Assembly (NCBI GenBank): GCA_004293675.1 | Contig: READ01000031.1 | Coordinates: forward strand, 1-52,776 | DNA from: Betaproteobacteria bacterium | GTDB taxonomy: Bacteria > Pseudomonadota > Gammaproteobacteria > Burkholderiales > Casimicrobiaceae | DNA: 52,776 bases | Reading direction: 5' to 3' | Shown here: positions 50,524-52,776 of the stretch, one piece after another | Position numbering within the stretch: the stretch's first letter is position 1 | Layout: every line of letters starts with the position of its first letter | The notes under the pieces: generated by a model | What the model was told of the DNA's origin: nothing | The model's database searches: none | Seen by the model: only the letters and a program-made list of their open reading frames with translations | Made by a program: the position numbers and the translations under genes

Positions 50524-52155
50524 ATGGCCAATCCGTTCCTCGTTGCAAAAACCATCGACACCAACGCCGATGTGTCGATTCTTCCGAAACTCGCTAACCG
50601 TCACGGCTTGATTACCGGCGCGACGGGCACGGGAAAAACCGTCAGCCTGCAAGTCCTCGCTGAAGGTTTCTCTCGCATTGGCGTGCCCACCTTCATGGCT
50701 GATGTGAAAGGCGATCTGACCGGGCTTTCGCAAGCGGGTGGTGGCAACAAACGCGTTGAAGATCGCGTCGCACAACTTAAGCTCACCGGCTTCACCAACG
50801 AGCTGTTTCCAGTGACATGCTGGGACGTGTTCGGCGAGCAAGGTCATCCGCTGCGAGCGACCGTTTCGGAAATGGGACCGCTCCTGCTCTCACGCATTTT
50901 GAATTTGAACGAAACGCAAAGCGGCGTGCTGACAGCCGTGTTCAAAATCGCCGATGACAAAGGCTTGTTGCTGCTCGATTTGAAAGACCTGCGCGCCATC
51001 CTCGTGCATGCGGGCGAGAACGCCAAGGAATATCAGCTGGCCTACGGCAACATCAGCGGCGCGAGTATCGGCGCGATTCAGCGCGGTATCTTGACAATTG
51101 AATCGCAAGGCGGTGAAAAGTTTTTCGGCGAGCCCGCTTTAAACCTGGCCGACCTGATGCAAACCGTCGACGGCAAAGGCGTCGTCAACATTCTCGCGGC
51201 CGACAAGCTGCTCTCGAATCCACGCATCTACGCCACCTTCCTGTTGTGGCTGCTCTCCGAGCTGTTCGAATCACTGCCCGAAGTCGGCGATCCCGACAAA
51301 CCAAAGCTCGCGTTTTTCTTTGACGAAGCGCACCTGCTTTTCAGCGAAGCGCCGCCCGAATTACGAAGCCGCATCGAACAAGTCGTGCGGCTCGTGCGAT
51401 CGAAGGGCGTCGGCGTTTATTTCGTCACGCAAAACCCGCTCGACGTGCCCGACGTCGTACTCGGACAACTCGGTAATCGAATTCAACACGCCCTGCGCGC
51501 CTACACCCCGCGCGATGCCGAAGCCGTGAAAACCGCCGCGATGACCTTCCGCCCCAATCCAAAAATCGACACCGAAAAAGCCATCACCGAACTCGCCACC
51601 GGCGAAGCGCTCGTCTCCTTCCTAGATGAAAAAGGCAGACCCAATCCGGTTGAGCGCGCGTGGATCATCCCCCCGTCATCGCGCATCGGCCCGGTCACCG
51701 CGCCCGAGCGCGCCGAGCTTGTAAAGACATCGCTAGTCGCAGGCGTGTATGACAAAACCGTTGATCGTGAAAGCGCGTATGAAATATTGACCGGGCGAGT
51801 CAGTGCGCGAATTGATTCAGCAAGCTCGAGCAGCGCTTCATCCACTAGCTCTGAGTCTGGCTCCGCTCACGGTGAGCCCACTTCCGTTCGTGGTGAGTCC
51901 ACTCCCGTTCGTGGTGAGCCTGTCGAACCACAAACGGCAAAAGAAGAACCCGGTTTCCTAAGCAAAGCCAGCGACATGATCGGCGGCATCTTCACCGACG
52001 ACACCCCCAAAACCGGCCCACGCGGCGGCACCATTCGCACCCGTCAAAGCGCCGGTGAAGCCGCCATGAAATCAGCAGCCCGAGCCATCGGTTCCGAAGT
52101 CGGACGACGCGTGATTCGTGGGGTGTTGGGGTCTATTTTTGGGGGGAAGCGGTGA
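50524..52155 (+). CDS. HerA-like ATPase, DUF853 family (YjgR-type)
   Basis: A 543-residue P-loop ATPase related to HerA/FtsK DNA translocases. Walker A is GATGTGKTVSLQ (32-39) and Walker B is AFFFDEAHLLF (about 263), with downstream sensor segment VGVYFVTQNPLDVPD and a DUF853 C-terminal region. Residues about 446-473 are the product of in-frame family-A repeat sequence (SVRGESTPVRGEPVEPQ). The end of the protein, SEVGRRVIRGVLGSIFGGKR, is basic and Gly-rich as in YjgR. The ATG at 50524 starts MANPFLVAKTIDTNADV and lacks a strong Shine-Dalgarno sequence. Role uncertain; E. coli YjgR is also uncharacterised. Confidence 0.92.
   Translation: MANPFLVAKTIDTNADVSILPKLANRHGLITGATGTGKTVSLQVLAEGFSRIGVPTFMADVKGDLTGLSQAGGGNKRVEDRVAQLKLTGFTNELFPVTCWDVFGEQGHPLRATVSEMGPLLLSRILNLNETQSGVLTAVFKIADDKGLLLLDLKDLRAILVHAGENAKEYQLAYGNISGASIGAIQRGILTIESQGGEKFFGEPALNLADLMQTVDGKGVVNILAADKLLSNPRIYATFLLWLLSELFESLPEVGDPDKPKLAFFFDEAHLLFSEAPPELRSRIEQVVRLVRSKGVGVYFVTQNPLDVPDVVLGQLGNRIQHALRAYTPRDAEAVKTAAMTFRPNPKIDTEKAITELATGEALVSFLDEKGRPNPVERAWIIPPSSRIGPVTAPERAELVKTSLVAGVYDKTVDRESAYEILTGRVSARIDSASSSSASSTSSESGSAHGEPTSVRGESTPVRGEPVEPQTAKEEPGFLSKASDMIGGIFTDDTPKTGPRGGTIRTRQSAGEAAMKSAARAIGSEVGRRVIRGVLGSIFGGKR
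51861..51942. repeat. In-frame family-A repeat units within the DUF853 gene
   Basis: Two 21-bp units (TCCGCTCACGGTGAGCCCACT-like, at 51861 and 51882) and a longer half-element CCCGTTCGTGGTGAGCCTGT starting at about 51904. The 21-bp period keeps the frame and encodes repeated VRGE peptides, in a flexible region between the ATPase domain and the C-terminal helix. Confidence 0.85.
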
Positions 52156-52328
52156 TTGCCTTCGCGCACTTCTGCTTTTACTGTTTATAAACACAGTTCA
52201 CAGATGAAGGGCACTGGCATTTCAGACCACATGCGAGTTAGGCAACGAATTCCACTCGCGCGCTATTAAGAAGTTATAGTTGCATGCGTTACGTAAAACA
52301 CGTTAGGCAGCACAAGACGCCACGTCCC

Positions 52329-52776
52329 ATGCCCTCAAGCTTCGATCCAGCTTCGCCTGCTCCGGGCAAGATCATCCTTCTGAACGGCGCTTCGAGCTCT
52401 GGCAAGTCGACGCTGGCTGCAGCACTTCAAAACGCACTTGATGAGCCGTTCTGGCACTACTCGATTGATCACCTGTTGGCCGCAAAGATTCTTCCTACGG
52501 AACGAGTCGATAGGGGTCACTTTCTCTGGAAAGACCTGAGACCCAGCTTCTTTGCCGGATTCCACGCATCAGTGCCAGCGCTCGCGGCCGCGGGCAACAA
52601 TCTCGTGGTTGAACGCATCATTGAGACAGAGGAGTGGATGAGTCGTCTCATCAAACTACTTCACGGCTCAGACTTGTTCTGAACCTGTACGATTTCCATT
52701 GAGTACTTAACGAACGGTAAATCGAGATGGAACTAGAGAGAAACAAGACCGGTAAATTGCAGGCCGCACGGCGCAA
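52329..52776 (+). pseudogene. Chloramphenicol phosphotransferase-like gene, frameshifted and cut by the window end
   Basis: The intact part (52329-52682) encodes 117 residues with an NTP-binding P-loop IILLNGASSSGKSTLAAALQ (about residues 15-34), YSIDHLLAAKIL and a long AALAAAGNNLVVERIIE segment. This matches CPT-family kinases, which are usually about 170-180 residues. The frame stops early (TGA at 52680) just after LLHGSDLF. Family-like sequence appears to go on in other frames: PVRFPLST, then MELERNKTGKLQAARR (from about 52727), which resembles the usual ...CPLxxLxxRExxRxxR...GxA..Q region. I infer at least two frameshifts, or a sequencing error. The start is ATG 52329 rather than the upstream ATG 52284. 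Confidence 0.45.

Noticed and set aside
52237-52308. Two GTTAGGC heptamers (52237 and 52302) before the CPT-like gene, as in integron cassette attC sites
   Set aside because: They are direct, not paired with RYYYAAC partners, and no folded attC structure or second cassette is visible.

Overview
This 52.8 kb window is a moderately GC-rich chromosomal segment of a betaproteobacterium, most likely of the order Burkholderiales. The evidence is a Bug/TctC-type periplasmic receptor, a type II homoserine kinase next to a BPSS1780-like membrane protein, a fused indolepyruvate:ferredoxin oxidoreductase, and metG/apbC, ispD-ispF and rpsF-rpsR-rplI in typical proteobacterial form. I cannot name a genus. 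No rRNA, tRNA, CRISPR array, prophage or transposase gene was recognised.

Layout. 0.3-1.4 kb: ribosomal operon rpsF-rpsR-rplI with a terminator. 2.0-4.4 kb: two tandem secreted paralogues (DUF5648-like C-termini), each with its own leader and terminator. 4.5-8.0 kb (minus): fused indolepyruvate oxidoreductase. 8.3-12.5 kb (minus): giant secreted kelch/Fn3/Ig-like protein with a dockerin-like tail. 12.8-15.3 kb: LuxR-type response regulator and hybrid histidine kinase, then a thioesterase. 15.9-19.7 kb: three consecutive secreted DUF4394 proteins ending in a half-dockerin-like tail like that of the kelch protein. 19.7-25.5 kb: esterase, DUF1853 protein, a 26-residue ORF, CoA-transferase, 2Fe-2S ferredoxin-like protein, CysQ and a LOG-family protein. 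25.5-34.5 kb: polA, a SNF2 helicase with SWIM zinc finger, a Bug receptor and Hsp20. 34.8-42.4 kb: GNAT, metG, apbC, ispD-ispF, a small periplasmic protein, thrB and a BPSS1780-like protein. 42.5-45.8 kb (minus): UvrD-family helicase interrupted by a complete intein. 46.0-50.0 kb: coupled operon RidA / FAD-linked oxidase / creatininase-family hydrolase, divergent from an MFS transporter. 50.5-52.2 kb: HerA-like DUF853 ATPase. Right edge: a broken chloramphenicol-phosphotransferase-like gene.

The clearest unusual element is the UvrD intein (43954-45033). It has intact splice junctions and a central domain that is not LAGLIDADG and loosely resembles GIY-YIG. The second theme is an extreme load of short palindromic repeats of at least six families. 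They form arrays, lie between genes, supply stop codons (cysQ, SNF2 gene) and are translated in frame inside polA and the DUF853 gene. The third is a set of secreted proteins sharing a Ca-binding dockerin-like C-terminus, clustered around a two-component system.
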